Positions 43,961 to 52,426 of a DNA stretch of 64,000 nucleotides are shown in pieces. Every line of letters begins with the position of its first letter. The first letter of the stretch is position 1. Made by a program: the position numbers and the translations under genes. Source of the stretch: Hyunsoonleella jejuensis (GTDB lineage: Bacteria; Bacteroidota; Bacteroidia; Flavobacteriales; Flavobacteriaceae); contig NZ_FOFN01000001.1 in NCBI RefSeq assembly GCF_900111025.1, positions 744,001-808,000 on the forward strand, read 5' to 3'. Under the pieces are notes generated by a model. It was not told where the DNA came from and searched no databases. It saw only the letters and a program-made list of their open reading frames with translations.

Positions 43961-44917
43961 ATGATGAAACAAAGTTTATTAATCTTTATCCTTTTGGTAT
44001 TTACAACCTCTTGTGTCTCACCTAAAATATATAAAGATTTAGAGAGTAAATATGCCACTTTAAAACAAGAAAACAGAAAGCTGACTAAGGAAAACGAATC
44101 ACTTTTAGCAGGAAAAACAAGTGCAGAAAACGATTTAAAACAGTTACAAGCAGCTTATGACGAAGCTATTGCTGAACGCAACCGCTTAAGAAGTGATTAT
44201 GCGGCGACTAAATCTAATCTTGATAATTTAAAAGCATCTTACGCTGCTTTGGAAAAGAATAGCTCAGAGGCGATTACAAAAAATTCTAAAAAAAACAGGG
44301 AATTGTTAGCAGAACTGGAAGCTAAGGAACAGGCTCTAGCAGCTGAAAGCGAGCGTTTACAGAAACTTAAACAAGCCTTGGAAGAGCGTTCTAACCGCAT
44401 AGCAGAATTAGAAAATGTAATTGCAACAAAAGACGCGGCGATGACACAGTTAAAAAATGCGATTTCAAGAGCCCTAACAGATTTTGAAGGCAAAGGCTTA
44501 ACTGTTGAGCAACGCGGTGGCAAGGTATATGTATCTATGGAAAACAAATTGTTATTCCAATCAGGGAGTTGGGCAGTGAATGCTGATGGAAAAACTGCAG
44601 TTAGAAGTCTTGGAAATGTATTATCCGAAAACCCTGATATTGCTGTACTTATAGAGGGTCATACAGATAACATACCTTATTCTGGTAATGGTGCACTTAC
44701 GAGCAATTGGGATTTATCCACAAAACGTGCCACTGCTATCGTAAATATTTTACGGGAAAATACAGCGATAAATCCAGAAAACTTAACCGCAGCCGGTCGT
44801 GGTGAATATGCACCGGTTGCCTCGAACGACACGGAGGAAGGTAGAGCAAAAAACAGACGAATCGAAGTAATTCTAACGCCTAAATTAGATGAATTGTCTC
44901 GCTTATTGAACGAGTAG
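43961..44917 (+). CDS. OmpA family lipoprotein with coiled coil
   Basis: 318 residues. Lipoprotein signal FTTSC (Cys18-19). Residues ~25-165 form a long Lys/Glu/Ala-rich coiled coil; ~185-310 form the OmpA C-terminal peptidoglycan-binding domain (LLFQSGSWAVNADGK, LIEGHTDNIPYSG, NWDLSTKRATAIVNIL, AAGRGEYAPVASND, RAKNRRIEVIL). It would link the outer membrane to the cell wall. Start codon duplicated (ATGATG), so one residue is ambiguous. Downstream of xth and upstream of a composite repeat. Confidence 0.92.
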   Translation: MMKQSLLIFILLVFTTSCVSPKIYKDLESKYATLKQENRKLTKENESLLAGKTSAENDLKQLQAAYDEAIAERNRLRSDYAATKSNLDNLKASYAALEKNSSEAITKNSKKNRELLAELEAKEQALAAESERLQKLKQALEERSNRIAELENVIATKDAAMTQLKNAISRALTDFEGKGLTVEQRGGKVYVSMENKLLFQSGSWAVNADGKTAVRSLGNVLSENPDIAVLIEGHTDNIPYSGNGALTSNWDLSTKRATAIVNILRENTAINPENLTAAGRGEYAPVASNDTEEGRAKNRRIEVILTPKLDELSRLLNE

Positions 44918-44922
44918 TAGCA

Positions 44923-45098
44923 GGGCGTTACCCCGCTTGGTCGCTGAGGCTCTCGAAGCGGGGTAGGGCTTTACTCATTGGTTTATATTTAAATTAAAGA
45001 ATTCGTGAATGTAAACAACATTTCACTAGTTGCTCTCTGCGAGGAACTCCAACATATAGCCTGCACTGAGCGCAGTCAAAGTGTTCAATCCCTAACGC
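44923..45098 (-). repeat. Modular intergenic repeat element, copy 1 (long interior)
   Basis: Read on the minus strand it starts with GCGTTAGGGATTGA (45085-45098) and ends with a module AAAGCCC-TACCCCGCTT...AAGCGGGGTAACGCCC (44923-44970) that folds as a 9-base stem. The interior (~110 bases) holds a CACTGAGCGCAGTCAAAGTG-type short repeat (45063-45082). The hairpin module also occurs, nearly identical, in copy 2 at 50507-50556. Confidence 0.75.
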
Positions 45099-45100
45099 AT

Positions 45101-45142
45101 AAAAAACCGTTAATAAGGGTAATAGGCTCTTAACGGTTTTTT
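45101..45142. terminator. Terminator upstream of the aldo/keto reductase
   Basis: AAAAAACCGTTAA...TTAACGGTTTTTT, a 12-13 base stem with T/A runs on both sides; it can end transcription from the xth/ompA side. Confidence 0.85.
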
Positions 45143-45196
45143 ATCTTTACACTTCGCCTAGAAATTCAAGATGTCTAACATGACTAATCATCTAAA

Positions 45197-46237
45197 ATGA
45201 AATACACTAAAATACCTAATACCGATATAGAAGTAAGTAAAATATGCCTTGGCACCATGACGTGGGGAAACCAAAACACGCAAGACGAAGGCTTTAAACA
45301 AATGGACTATGCCTTAGATAGCGGAGTGAATTTCTTTGATACTGCTGAATTATATCCCGTTCCTGCAAATGCTGAAACCTATGCAGAAACCGAAAGAATT
45401 ATCGGCAATTGGTTCAGGAAAACAGGCTATAGAGATAAGATTGTACTAGCATCAAAAATTTGCGGTCCAGGGGATTATACAGCTCATGTTCGGAAAACGG
45501 GATTTAGTACAAATGCTCTAAATGAAGCTTTAGATAATAGTTTAAAACGCTTACAAACCGATTATATCGATTTGTATCAATTGCATTGGCCAGAGCGACA
45601 AACCAATTATTTTGGACAGCGAGATTTCAAATATAATCCAAATGATGCTTGGGAAGATAACTTTCATGAAATACTACAAACTTTAAATGGTTTTGTTAAA
45701 GCTGGAAAAGTAAGAGAAATAGGAATTTCGAACGAGAGGTCATGGGGAGTAATGCGTTATTTGGAAGAATCTAAAACAAATAACTTACCGAGAGTAAAGA
45801 CCATACAAAACCCCTACTCTTTGCTGAATCGCACTTTTGAAAGTGATTTAGCTGAAATGTCCATTAGAGAAAATATTGGGCTTTTGGCATATTCGCCATT
45901 GGCATCTGGTTCGCTTTCTGGTAAATATATTGATGGCAAACTACCAAAAAACTCAAGATTTGATTTGTTTCCGAGATTTGCAGGGCGTTATAATAGCCCA
46001 CAAGCTTTAGAAGCCACAAAACGCTATTTTAAAATAGCCGAAAAACATGGTTTGTCTTTAACTCAAATGTCATTGGCATTTATAAATCAACAACCATTTT
46101 TAACTGGAAATATTATTGGGGCAACAACGCTTGAGCAGCTTAAAGAAAATATTGATAGTATTCATATAGATTTAAGTGAAGACATTATCAAGGAGATTAA
46201 TGCGGTGCATAATGCTATTCCTAATCCTGCACCTTAA
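45197..46237 (+). CDS. NADP(H)-dependent aldo/keto reductase, Tas-like
   Basis: 346 residues, TIM-barrel oxidoreductase. The catalytic tetrad is visible: NFFDTAELYPV (Asp, Tyr), VLASKICGPGD (Lys), YQLHWPER (His). Cofactor region: GATTLEQLKENID. The ELYPVPANAETYAETERIIGNW stretch is characteristic of the E. coli Tas group. Cytoplasmic; the natural substrate is unknown. Monocistronic between two terminators. Confidence 0.9.
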   Translation: MKYTKIPNTDIEVSKICLGTMTWGNQNTQDEGFKQMDYALDSGVNFFDTAELYPVPANAETYAETERIIGNWFRKTGYRDKIVLASKICGPGDYTAHVRKTGFSTNALNEALDNSLKRLQTDYIDLYQLHWPERQTNYFGQRDFKYNPNDAWEDNFHEILQTLNGFVKAGKVREIGISNERSWGVMRYLEESKTNNLPRVKTIQNPYSLLNRTFESDLAEMSIRENIGLLAYSPLASGSLSGKYIDGKLPKNSRFDLFPRFAGRYNSPQALEATKRYFKIAEKHGLSLTQMSLAFINQQPFLTGNIIGATTLEQLKENIDSIHIDLSEDIIKEINAVHNAIPNPAP

Positions 46238-46272
46238 GTTTTTGATAAATTTAGTGTTGTGTATCTAAAAAC

Positions 46273-46310
46273 AAAAAACCCGCAAACTTAAAAAGTAGCG
46301 GGTTTTTTTT
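46273..46310. terminator. Bidirectional terminator between the aldo/keto reductase and rng
   Basis: AAAACCCGC...GCGGGTTTT with an eight-T run, between convergent genes. Confidence 0.88.
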
Positions 46311-46312
46311 AA

Positions 46313-47860
46313 TTATTTAATTTGATTACCATTTTTATCAAAAAAATGATATTCTAAATATGTGTAAGCATCGCGGGGTAAAATCTTCACCCATTTTTTG
46401 TGTTCTAAAAACCATTTAGAACGTATAGATGGAAAGCCTTTGGTTAAAAAGGCCGCTATAAAAGGATGTGTGTTTAGGGTCACCTTCTTATAGTCTTTTT
46501 TAAATAGTATTTCAAGATCATGGTTTATTTTTTGCACCAAACTTATAGGTGCTTCTACCTCAGAACCGTTTATAATCTCATCAGGATTCTCCTCACGAGT
46601 TTTTATATTCATTTCGGGGCGTGTACGTTGTCTTGTAATTTGTATCAAACCAAATTTACTTGGTGGCAGTATTTTATGTTTTGCTCTATCGTCCTTCATT
46701 TCATCGCGAAGGTGATTAAAGAGTTTCTGCCTATTTTCAGACTTTGTCATGTCTATAAAATCAATTACAATGATGCCGCCCATATCCCGCAAACGCAGTT
46801 GGCGTGCAATTTCTGTAGCTGAAATTAAGTTAACTTCTAAGGCTGTTTCCTCTTGGTTGTTAGATTTGTTAGATCTGTTGCCGCTGTTTACATCTATAAC
46901 ATGCAGCGCTTCGGTGTGTTCTATTACCAAATAGGCGCCTTTTGTCATGGAAACAGTTTTTCCAAAAGAGGTTTTTATCTGTCTTTCAATTCCGAATTTT
47001 TCGAAAATTGGAACTTTAGATTGATACAATTTAACTATTGCTTCTTTTTTAGGTGCAATTTCTTGCAAGTAATCTTTAATTTGGTAGTACAGCGTTTCAT
47101 CATCTACTGTTATTCCAGTAAAGGAATCATTAAATATGTCTCGTAAGATTGACGAGGCCTTGTTCATTTCCCCTAATACTTTACTAGGGTGATGCGCTTT
47201 GTACAATTTTTTACACATTGCATTCCAACGATGGAGCAAATTCTGTAAATCTTTATCTAATTCGGCTACTTTTTTGCCTTGTGCTACAGTGCGAACTATT
47301 ATACCAAAACCTTGTGGTGTAATACTTTTTACCAATCGTTTTAAGCGGTCTTTTTCTTCACGATCCTCTATCTTTTGTGAAATAGAAATTCGGTTGGAAA
47401 AAGGCATTAAAACAATATATCTACCAGCTACCGATAACTCTGAGGTTATCCGCGGCCCTTTTGTAGATATGGGTTCTTTAACAATTTGTACTAATAGCGA
47501 TTGATTGGATTTTAAGACGTCGGCAATTTTGCCATCTTTCTCAATATCCTTTTCAAATGGGAAGTTTTTTAAAGAAAAATCTTTTAATTTACCTGTGCTT
47601 ACACGTTTTGTGAATTTTAAAAGTGAAGGTAATTTAGGCCCTAAATCATGATAGTGCAAAAAAGCATCTTTATCATACCCTACATTTACAAATGCAGCGT
47701 TTAGTCCTGGAACAGTTTTACGAATTTTGGCGATAAACACGTCGCCAACCGAAAAATTGTTATCATCTTCATCCTTTTGTAATTCAATAAGTTTTCCATC
47801 TTTTAATAAGGCAAAATCAACAGCTTCTGAATTAGATCGAATAATCAATTCTTTATCCAT
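46313..47860 (-). CDS. rng: Ribonuclease E/G family protein
   Basis: 515 residues from the ATG at 47860 (MDKELIIRSNSEAVDFALL); a Met eight codons upstream is unlikely. Single-strand endoribonuclease for rRNA maturation and mRNA decay. The S1 domain (~35-130: VGDVFIAKIRKTVPGLNAAFVNVG) is followed by the catalytic DNase I-like region with Asp residues in HVIDVNSGNRS and IIVIDFIDM, and the QITRQRTRP motif. The C-terminus is the short RNase G type, without RNase E scaffold extension. The 30-residue basic-protein and HU genes lie upstream on the same strand. Confidence 0.93.
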   Translation of the reverse strand: MDKELIIRSNSEAVDFALLKDGKLIELQKDEDDNNFSVGDVFIAKIRKTVPGLNAAFVNVGYDKDAFLHYHDLGPKLPSLLKFTKRVSTGKLKDFSLKNFPFEKDIEKDGKIADVLKSNQSLLVQIVKEPISTKGPRITSELSVAGRYIVLMPFSNRISISQKIEDREEKDRLKRLVKSITPQGFGIIVRTVAQGKKVAELDKDLQNLLHRWNAMCKKLYKAHHPSKVLGEMNKASSILRDIFNDSFTGITVDDETLYYQIKDYLQEIAPKKEAIVKLYQSKVPIFEKFGIERQIKTSFGKTVSMTKGAYLVIEHTEALHVIDVNSGNRSNKSNNQEETALEVNLISATEIARQLRLRDMGGIIVIDFIDMTKSENRQKLFNHLRDEMKDDRAKHKILPPSKFGLIQITRQRTRPEMNIKTREENPDEIINGSEVEAPISLVQKINHDLEILFKKDYKKVTLNTHPFIAAFLTKGFPSIRSKWFLEHKKWVKILPRDAYTYLEYHFFDKNGNQIK

Positions 47861-48011
47861 TGTGTTAATTTTAATCCATTGCACGAAGGCGCAACAGATG
47901 GATTATACATTATTTTTTCACAGGATTTTAATCCGTGGAGTTCAAAATACACTAGTTGTAGTGTTAAAAATATATGAACTCATTTCAAAGAACTTTGTTG
48001 TTGTTACAATC

Positions 48012-48040
48012 AAAAAAAGTAGCTATCTTAACTACTTTTT
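48012..48040 (-). terminator. Terminator after the 30-residue basic protein gene
   Basis: On the minus strand, AAAAAGTAG...CTACTTTTTTT: a 9-base stem followed by a T run, ending 4 bases below the small gene stop. Confidence 0.85.
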
Positions 48041-48044
48041 CGAT

Positions 48045-48137
48045 TTATTTTTTCTTTTTGTGACGGTTAGCGCGTCTACGTTTTTTACGCTTATGCGTCG
48101 CTACCTTATGTCTTTTGCGTTTTTTACCACTTGGCAT
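48045..48137 (-). CDS. 30-residue highly basic conserved protein (possible ribosomal protein)
   Basis: A 30-codon gene with 22 Lys/Arg/His-type residues: it begins MPSGKKRKRHKVATHKRK and ends RHKKKK. I recall near-identical peptides in the same place (between rng and HU) across Flavobacteriia, where they are usually annotated hypothetical. Composition is that of a ribosomal RNA-binding extension peptide. A novel ribosomal protein, bL38, was reported from the Flavobacterium johnsoniae ribosome; whether this gene is bL38 I cannot confirm from sequence alone. It has its own terminator directly after the stop and 39 bases to the HU stop upstream, so HU and this gene are probably one transcript. 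Confidence 0.8.
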   Translation of the reverse strand: MPSGKKRKRHKVATHKRKKRRRANRHKKKK

Positions 48138-48176
48138 AAATAGTGTCTTTTTAAATTAATAATTTATCTTGATATT

Positions 48177-48467
48177 TTACTTAACTTCTACATTAGATTT
48201 AACACCTTCAACAAAAACTTTTGCAGGCTTAAATGCAGGTATGTTATGTGCCGGAATTTTTATAGTAGTATTTTTAGAGATATTTCTTCCAGTTTTTTCT
48301 GCTCTTGTTTTAATTATAAAGCTTCCAAAACCTCTTAAATATACATTATCACCACTTTCAAGTGACGTTTTTACTTCTTCCATAAATGTTTCAACGGTTG
48401 CTTGAACATCTCCTTTTTCTATTCCTAATTTCTCAGAAATTTTTGCTACTAAATCAGCCTTTGTCAT
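48177..48467 (-). CDS. HU family DNA-binding protein
   Basis: 96 residues, histone-like dimeric DNA-bending protein. MTKADLVAKISEKLGIEKGDVQATVETFMEEV helices, then VYLRGFGSFIIKTRAEKTGRNISKNTTIKIPAHNIPAFKPAK, the DNA-binding arm with the Pro intercalation region. Typical of the flavobacterial HU/IHF group. Strong promoter at 48514-48545; divergent from mutY. Confidence 0.95.
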   Translation of the reverse strand: MTKADLVAKISEKLGIEKGDVQATVETFMEEVKTSLESGDNVYLRGFGSFIIKTRAEKTGRNISKNTTIKIPAHNIPAFKPAKVFVEGVKSNVEVK

Positions 48468-48513
48468 TTTTAATCTTTTTATTATTCGGGTTATATAAAT
48501 TCTAAAAGGGATG

Positions 48514-48546
48514 CAAATATATGCATTTAATATTCAATATTTCAAA
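48514..48546 (-). promoter_or_regulatory. Full Bacteroidota promoter for HU
   Basis: On the minus strand: TTG (48543-48545, preceded by T's partner GGTTTG), a 21-base spacer, and TATATTTG (48514-48521). It lies 46 bases before the HU start codon. Confidence 0.7.
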
Positions 48547-48608
48547 CCTAATTCATTAAAATTTAAGATTATAAACGTTTATTTTAGCACTTCGTAGAAA
48601 ATTAATCC

Positions 48609-49646
48609 ATGGCTTTTTCAGAAATTTTAATTCGCTGGTATTCAAGCAATAAAAGATGTTTGCCTTGGCGCGAAACCCAAAACCCATATTTTATTTGGCT
48701 ATCGGAAATTATTTTACAGCAAACACAGGTGAAACAAGGATTGCCGTATTACGAAGCTTTTACTGAACATTTTCCAACGGTTTTTGATTTGGCAAACGCA
48801 AAGGAAAGTGAGGTGTTAAAACTCTGGCAAGGACTTGGATATTATTCTCGTGCTAGGAACTTACATTTTACGGCGAAATACGTGGTAAATGAATGTAATG
48901 GCGTTTTTCCTAAGACCTATAAAGACCTTTTAAACCTGAAAGGTGTTGGCGATTACACTGCCAGTGCCATAGCATCTATTTGTTTTAATGAAGCTACTGC
49001 AGTTGTAGATGGTAACGTGTACCGTGTGTTATCCCGTTATTTTGGTATTAAAACACCAATAAATTCCACAGCAGGCATTAAAGCGTTTAAAACTTTAGCC
49101 CAAGAACTACTAGATAAAAAAGACCCCGCAACGTTTAACCAAGCCATTATGGAATTTGGTGCGACACAATGTAGGCCCAAGAATCCAGAGTGCATGTTTT
49201 GTCCGTTTCAAGAATCTTGTGTCGCATATAATAAGGGTAAGGTTGATGAACTTCCTGTGAAGTTAAAAAAGCTTAAAGTAAAGCAGCGCTATTTTAATTT
49301 TTTGGTGTTTCTATCGGAAGACAAAAAAACCGTTTTAGAAAAACGAGAAGGAAAGGGTATTTGGCAGAATCTGTATCAGTTCCCTTTGATAGAAACGGAT
49401 AAGAATATGAATTATAATCAGTTTTTAAAATTAGTTGAGAGTCATCCAATCCCTAAAGGAAAATCTTTTGAACTGCATCAATATAATGACGTACCGAAAG
49501 TTCATAAGTTATCCCATCAACATTTGAATACGACCTTTTGGATAGTTAGTATTGATTCGGTTGAGAATGGTGTGCCTTTTGAAACAATTACTAAATACCC
49601 TGTACCTATTTTGATTGGGAAGTTTATTGAGGAGTTTGAAAGTTAG
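48609..49646 (+). CDS. mutY: A/G-specific adenine glycosylase MutY
   Basis: 345 residues. Removes A mispaired with 8-oxoG. Catalytic region: PWRETQNPYFIWLSEIILQQTQV with Glu, and the helix-hairpin-helix NLKGVGDYTASAIASICF with the catalytic Asp region VVDGNVYRVLSR. The 4Fe-4S loop CRPKNPECMFCPFQESC has four Cys (C-x6-C-x2-C-x5-C). The C-terminal NUDIX-like domain recognises 8-oxoG. In relatives mutY is followed by ssb; here two minus-strand genes and a repeat intervene. Confidence 0.96.
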   Translation: MAFSEILIRWYSSNKRCLPWRETQNPYFIWLSEIILQQTQVKQGLPYYEAFTEHFPTVFDLANAKESEVLKLWQGLGYYSRARNLHFTAKYVVNECNGVFPKTYKDLLNLKGVGDYTASAIASICFNEATAVVDGNVYRVLSRYFGIKTPINSTAGIKAFKTLAQELLDKKDPATFNQAIMEFGATQCRPKNPECMFCPFQESCVAYNKGKVDELPVKLKKLKVKQRYFNFLVFLSEDKKTVLEKREGKGIWQNLYQFPLIETDKNMNYNQFLKLVESHPIPKGKSFELHQYNDVPKVHKLSHQHLNTTFWIVSIDSVENGVPFETITKYPVPILIGKFIEEFES

Positions 49647-49692
49647 GGCTTACCTTGACAAGCAAATAGCTAAGATTAAGTGCCTATAATCC

Positions 49693-50082
49693 TTAGTCAT
49701 AACTCCATCCCTTTTCTATCTTGGTAATTTGTCCTTTTCCGTCAAAATATACACTTGAACGATACCATGCAAAATCTCTAATTAAATACTTTATATTACT
49801 CCTTTTGCTTAAAAAAGAATCACGGGTATATAAAAATTGGATTTCATTTTTCAAAGTCCACTTTCGTAATGGTTCCCCAATGAGTTCAACAACTTCTTCC
49901 ATACTTAAGTCCATTTGTATTAAGTCGAACTTTTCAGGGGTGTAGTTTTCAGAAAATTCTGTATCAATGTACGGATCAAATATATTGTAACCCTCCATTA
50001 AAGAAACTCCTCCAAAAAGGAATACAAAAGCGAGAATTGGTATAAATATGATACTAGTAAGTATTTTGTATAGAATTCTCAT
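49693..50082 (-). CDS. Membrane-anchored protein with BamE/SmpA-like domain
   Basis: 129 residues. One N-terminal transmembrane helix (~7-30) and a soluble part containing IQMDLSMEEVVELIGEPLRKW and SVYFDGKGQITKIEKGW, the alpha-alpha-beta-beta pattern of BamE-like (SmpA/OmlA) domains. No lipid Cys, so it is not BamE itself. Its start overlaps the stop of 50079-50363 by 4 bases, so the pair is translationally coupled. Function unknown. Confidence 0.7.
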   Translation of the reverse strand: MRILYKILTSIIFIPILAFVFLFGGVSLMEGYNIFDPYIDTEFSENYTPEKFDLIQMDLSMEEVVELIGEPLRKWTLKNEIQFLYTRDSFLSKRSNIKYLIRDFAWYRSSVYFDGKGQITKIEKGWSYD

Positions 50083-50363
50083 TTAAAAATAACAGGCTGT
50101 AACGCAGTAAACAAATAACCAAAAATAAATAATAGGGCACTTAAGCCAAATGAAAGTTTAAAGCTTTTGATAAAGGATGATTTTCGATTTCGCTTAGACC
50201 AAACGCTAATAGATAAAGATATAACCAAACCTCCAATAATAATAACAGCGCTAATAAATAGTATTAATTTTCCAATATTATAAGGGGCTGCAGCGGCTAC
50301 AGATAAGAGCATTGCTATACAAAACATAAATATGCTAAAAACCCATTTTCTGATGTCCTTCAT
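50079..50363 (-). CDS. Small hypothetical membrane protein
   Basis: 94 residues with three predicted transmembrane helices (~8-26, 30-50, 68-90) separated by a basic loop (SVWSKRNRKSSFIKSFK). I do not recognise the family. Coupled to the BamE-like gene. The pair sits between mutY and ssb in opposite orientation, an apparent insertion in a usually continuous cluster. Confidence 0.65.
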   Translation of the reverse strand: MKDIRKWVFSIFMFCIAMLLSVAAAAPYNIGKLILFISAVIIIGGLVISLSISVWSKRNRKSSFIKSFKLSFGLSALLFIFGYLFTALQPVIFK

Positions 50364-50445
50364 TCGAATTGATATTTGGTTGGATTGATAACGATTAAGT
50401 GAACATAATATTGCTCTTGTTAAACCTAATAGTTGCCGATATCTC

Positions 50446-50558
50446 TGCTTTAGGGATTGCAGCGGTAGCTTTTGGCGAGGCGCATCGCGCCAAAACTATT
50501 AGCGGAAAGCCTGACCCCCGCTTTGAGAGCCTCAGCGACCGAGGGGGTAATGCCCAAA
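50446..50558 (+). repeat. Modular intergenic repeat element, copy 2
   Basis: Starts TTTAGGGATTGCAGCGGTAG, then a hairpin TTTTGGCG...CGCCAAAA (50471-50496), TTAGCGGAAAGCC (50500-50512), and a hairpin module with CCCCCGCTTTGAGAGCCTC ending GGGGGTAATGCCC (50556). The right module is the reverse complement of 44923-44970. Left and right borders also match 61531-61622. Confidence 0.75.
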
Positions 50559-50622
50559 ATATAATATGTCTTAGAATATTCTTATTTTTTTACTAATTTT
50601 AAAAATGTGAAGAATGAATACT

Positions 50623-50630
50623 TACTTTTG
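50623..50630 (+). promoter_or_regulatory. -7 box for ssb-gldE-gldD
   Basis: TACTTTTG, 22 bases before the ssb ATG at 50653. No TTG at -33. Confidence 0.55.
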
Positions 50631-50652
50631 CATTCTCTAAAACATTTAAATT

Positions 50653-51093
50653 ATGGCAGGTTCATTAAATAAAGTAATGCTAATTGGTAATTTGGGCGAT
50701 GATGTTAAAATGCACTATTTTGAAGGTGGTGGTTGCGTAGGGCGTTTTCCCTTGGCAACTAGCGAAACCTACATGAGCAAGCAAACCAACGAACGTATTA
50801 CCAATACCGAATGGCATAATATAGTGGTAAGAAACAAAGGTGCGGAAATTTGCGAAAAGTATTTGAGTAAAGGTGATAAGGTATATATTGAAGGCCGTAT
50901 AAAAACTAGAAAATGGACAGATGATAAGGGTAACGACCGTTATTCTACAGAAATTCAATGTACCGATTTTACGTTTTTATCTACTAAAAAAGAAAGCGAG
51001 GCCAATGCTGCCAATTCTGGTAGTAGTGGACAAGCAAGTCCTTCAGCTCCAAGTCAGCCTCCTGTGGATGATAACGATGATTTACCATTTTAA
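50653..51093 (+). CDS. ssb: Single-stranded DNA-binding protein
   Basis: 146 residues. OB-fold N-terminus (SLNKVMLIGNLGDDVKMHYF, ATSETYMSKQTNERITNTEWHN, KVYIEGRIKTRKW) and a disordered Ser/Pro/Asn tail ending in the partner-binding acidic tip DDNDDLPF. Functions in replication and repair. First gene of the ssb-gldE-gldD transcription unit. Confidence 0.97.
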   Translation: MAGSLNKVMLIGNLGDDVKMHYFEGGGCVGRFPLATSETYMSKQTNERITNTEWHNIVVRNKGAEICEKYLSKGDKVYIEGRIKTRKWTDDKGNDRYSTEIQCTDFTFLSTKKESEANAANSGSSGQASPSAPSQPPVDDNDDLPF

Positions 51094-51120
51094 CCTTAAG
51101 TTTAACTAAATCCGAATTAG

Positions 51121-52425
51121 GTGGATCCTGAACCCCCGAGTTTACATTTTTTATTTTTAGCAATTGATATTCCAGTTGTTTTTGGCTTTGTGTTGCTTTT
51201 TGTACTGTTATGTTGTTCTGCATTAATTTCTGGAGCAGAGGTGGCACTGTTTTCGTTAACAAGAACCGATATTGATAACCATCCTGAAGCAGAAAGCAGG
51301 CCATTTAAAATTATTCTTCAACTATTAGAGCGCCCTAAAAAGCTATTGGCAACAATTTTAGTAGCCAATAATTTCATAAATATTGCCATAGTGCTATTAT
51401 TTGCTTATTTGGGTGATTTTATGTTTGGAGGTGTTACAAATCCAACGGCAAAATTTATTTTAGAAGTTATTGTTGTTACTTTTTTGATTTTGTTATTTGG
51501 TGAAATTTTACCAAAAATTTATGCCAGTAGAAACAACCTTAAATTTGCCGGTATTATGGCCTATCCTCTAAGGGTTTTAGATGTATTGTTATCTCCTGTA
51601 AGCTTACCTATGCGTAGCGTTACTTTAGGTATACATAATAAATTAGGGAAGCAAAAATCTAATTTAAGCGTGGATCAATTATCTCAAGCCTTAGAGTTAA
51701 CAAGTCATGAAGACACTTCAAAAGAAGAAAAGAAAATTTTACAAGGTATAGTTTCATTTGGAAATACAGATACCAAGCAGGTTATGCGCCCGCGTATCGA
51801 TATTTTCGCCTTAAATGCATCGCAAAAATATACAGAGATTATCCCTGAAATTGTTGAGAACGGATATTCTAGAATACCAGTTTACGAAGAAAACATAGAT
51901 CAAATAAAAGGAATTCTTTATGTAAAGGATTTGTTGCCGTACATAGATAGAAAACAATTTGATTGGACAAACCTACTGCGAGAACCGTTCTTCGTGCCAG
52001 AGAATAAAAAGCTGGATGATTTGATGGCGGAGTTCCAAGAGAAAAAAGTGCACTTGGCTGTTGTTGTTGATGAATACGGAGGCACTTCAGGATTAATTTC
52101 TTTAGAAGATATTATTGAAGAAATTGTAGGTGATATTAGCGATGAGTTTGATGATGAAGATTTAAACTACTCTAAGCTAGATGATAAAAATTATGTTTTT
52201 GAAGGAAAAACAGCTTTAAAAGATTTTTACAAAGTGATTAAGCTAGAAGATGATTCTATTTTTGATGATGAAAAAGGTGAAGCCGAAACCATTGCAGGGT
52301 TTGTTTTAGAAATTTCTGGAAGTTTCCCCAAACTACAATCTAAAATATTTTTTAGAGATTACGTTTTCACAATAGAGGCTATGGATAAAAAACGCATAAA
52401 ACGCGTAAAGGTTACAATTATTTAA
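51121..52425 (+). CDS. gldE: Gliding motility-associated protein GldE
   Basis: 434 residues, starting with GTG at 51121, 27 bases after ssb. CNNM-type membrane domain (~20-200, four helices with FGFVLLFVLLCCSALISGAEVALFSL broken over the first), a CBS pair (~215-335: MRPRIDIFALNAS, YSRIPVYEENIDQIKGILYV, VDEYGGTSGLISLEDIIEE) and a CorC/HlyC transporter-associated domain at the end. In Flavobacterium johnsoniae GldE supports gliding together with GldD. CorC-like domains suggest a transport or ion-binding role. The stop is one base from gldD. Confidence 0.93.
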   Translation: MDPEPPSLHFLFLAIDIPVVFGFVLLFVLLCCSALISGAEVALFSLTRTDIDNHPEAESRPFKIILQLLERPKKLLATILVANNFINIAIVLLFAYLGDFMFGGVTNPTAKFILEVIVVTFLILLFGEILPKIYASRNNLKFAGIMAYPLRVLDVLLSPVSLPMRSVTLGIHNKLGKQKSNLSVDQLSQALELTSHEDTSKEEKKILQGIVSFGNTDTKQVMRPRIDIFALNASQKYTEIIPEIVENGYSRIPVYEENIDQIKGILYVKDLLPYIDRKQFDWTNLLREPFFVPENKKLDDLMAEFQEKKVHLAVVVDEYGGTSGLISLEDIIEEIVGDISDEFDDEDLNYSKLDDKNYVFEGKTALKDFYKVIKLEDDSIFDDEKGEAETIAGFVLEISGSFPKLQSKIFFRDYVFTIEAMDKKRIKRVKVTII

Positions 52426-52426
52426 C

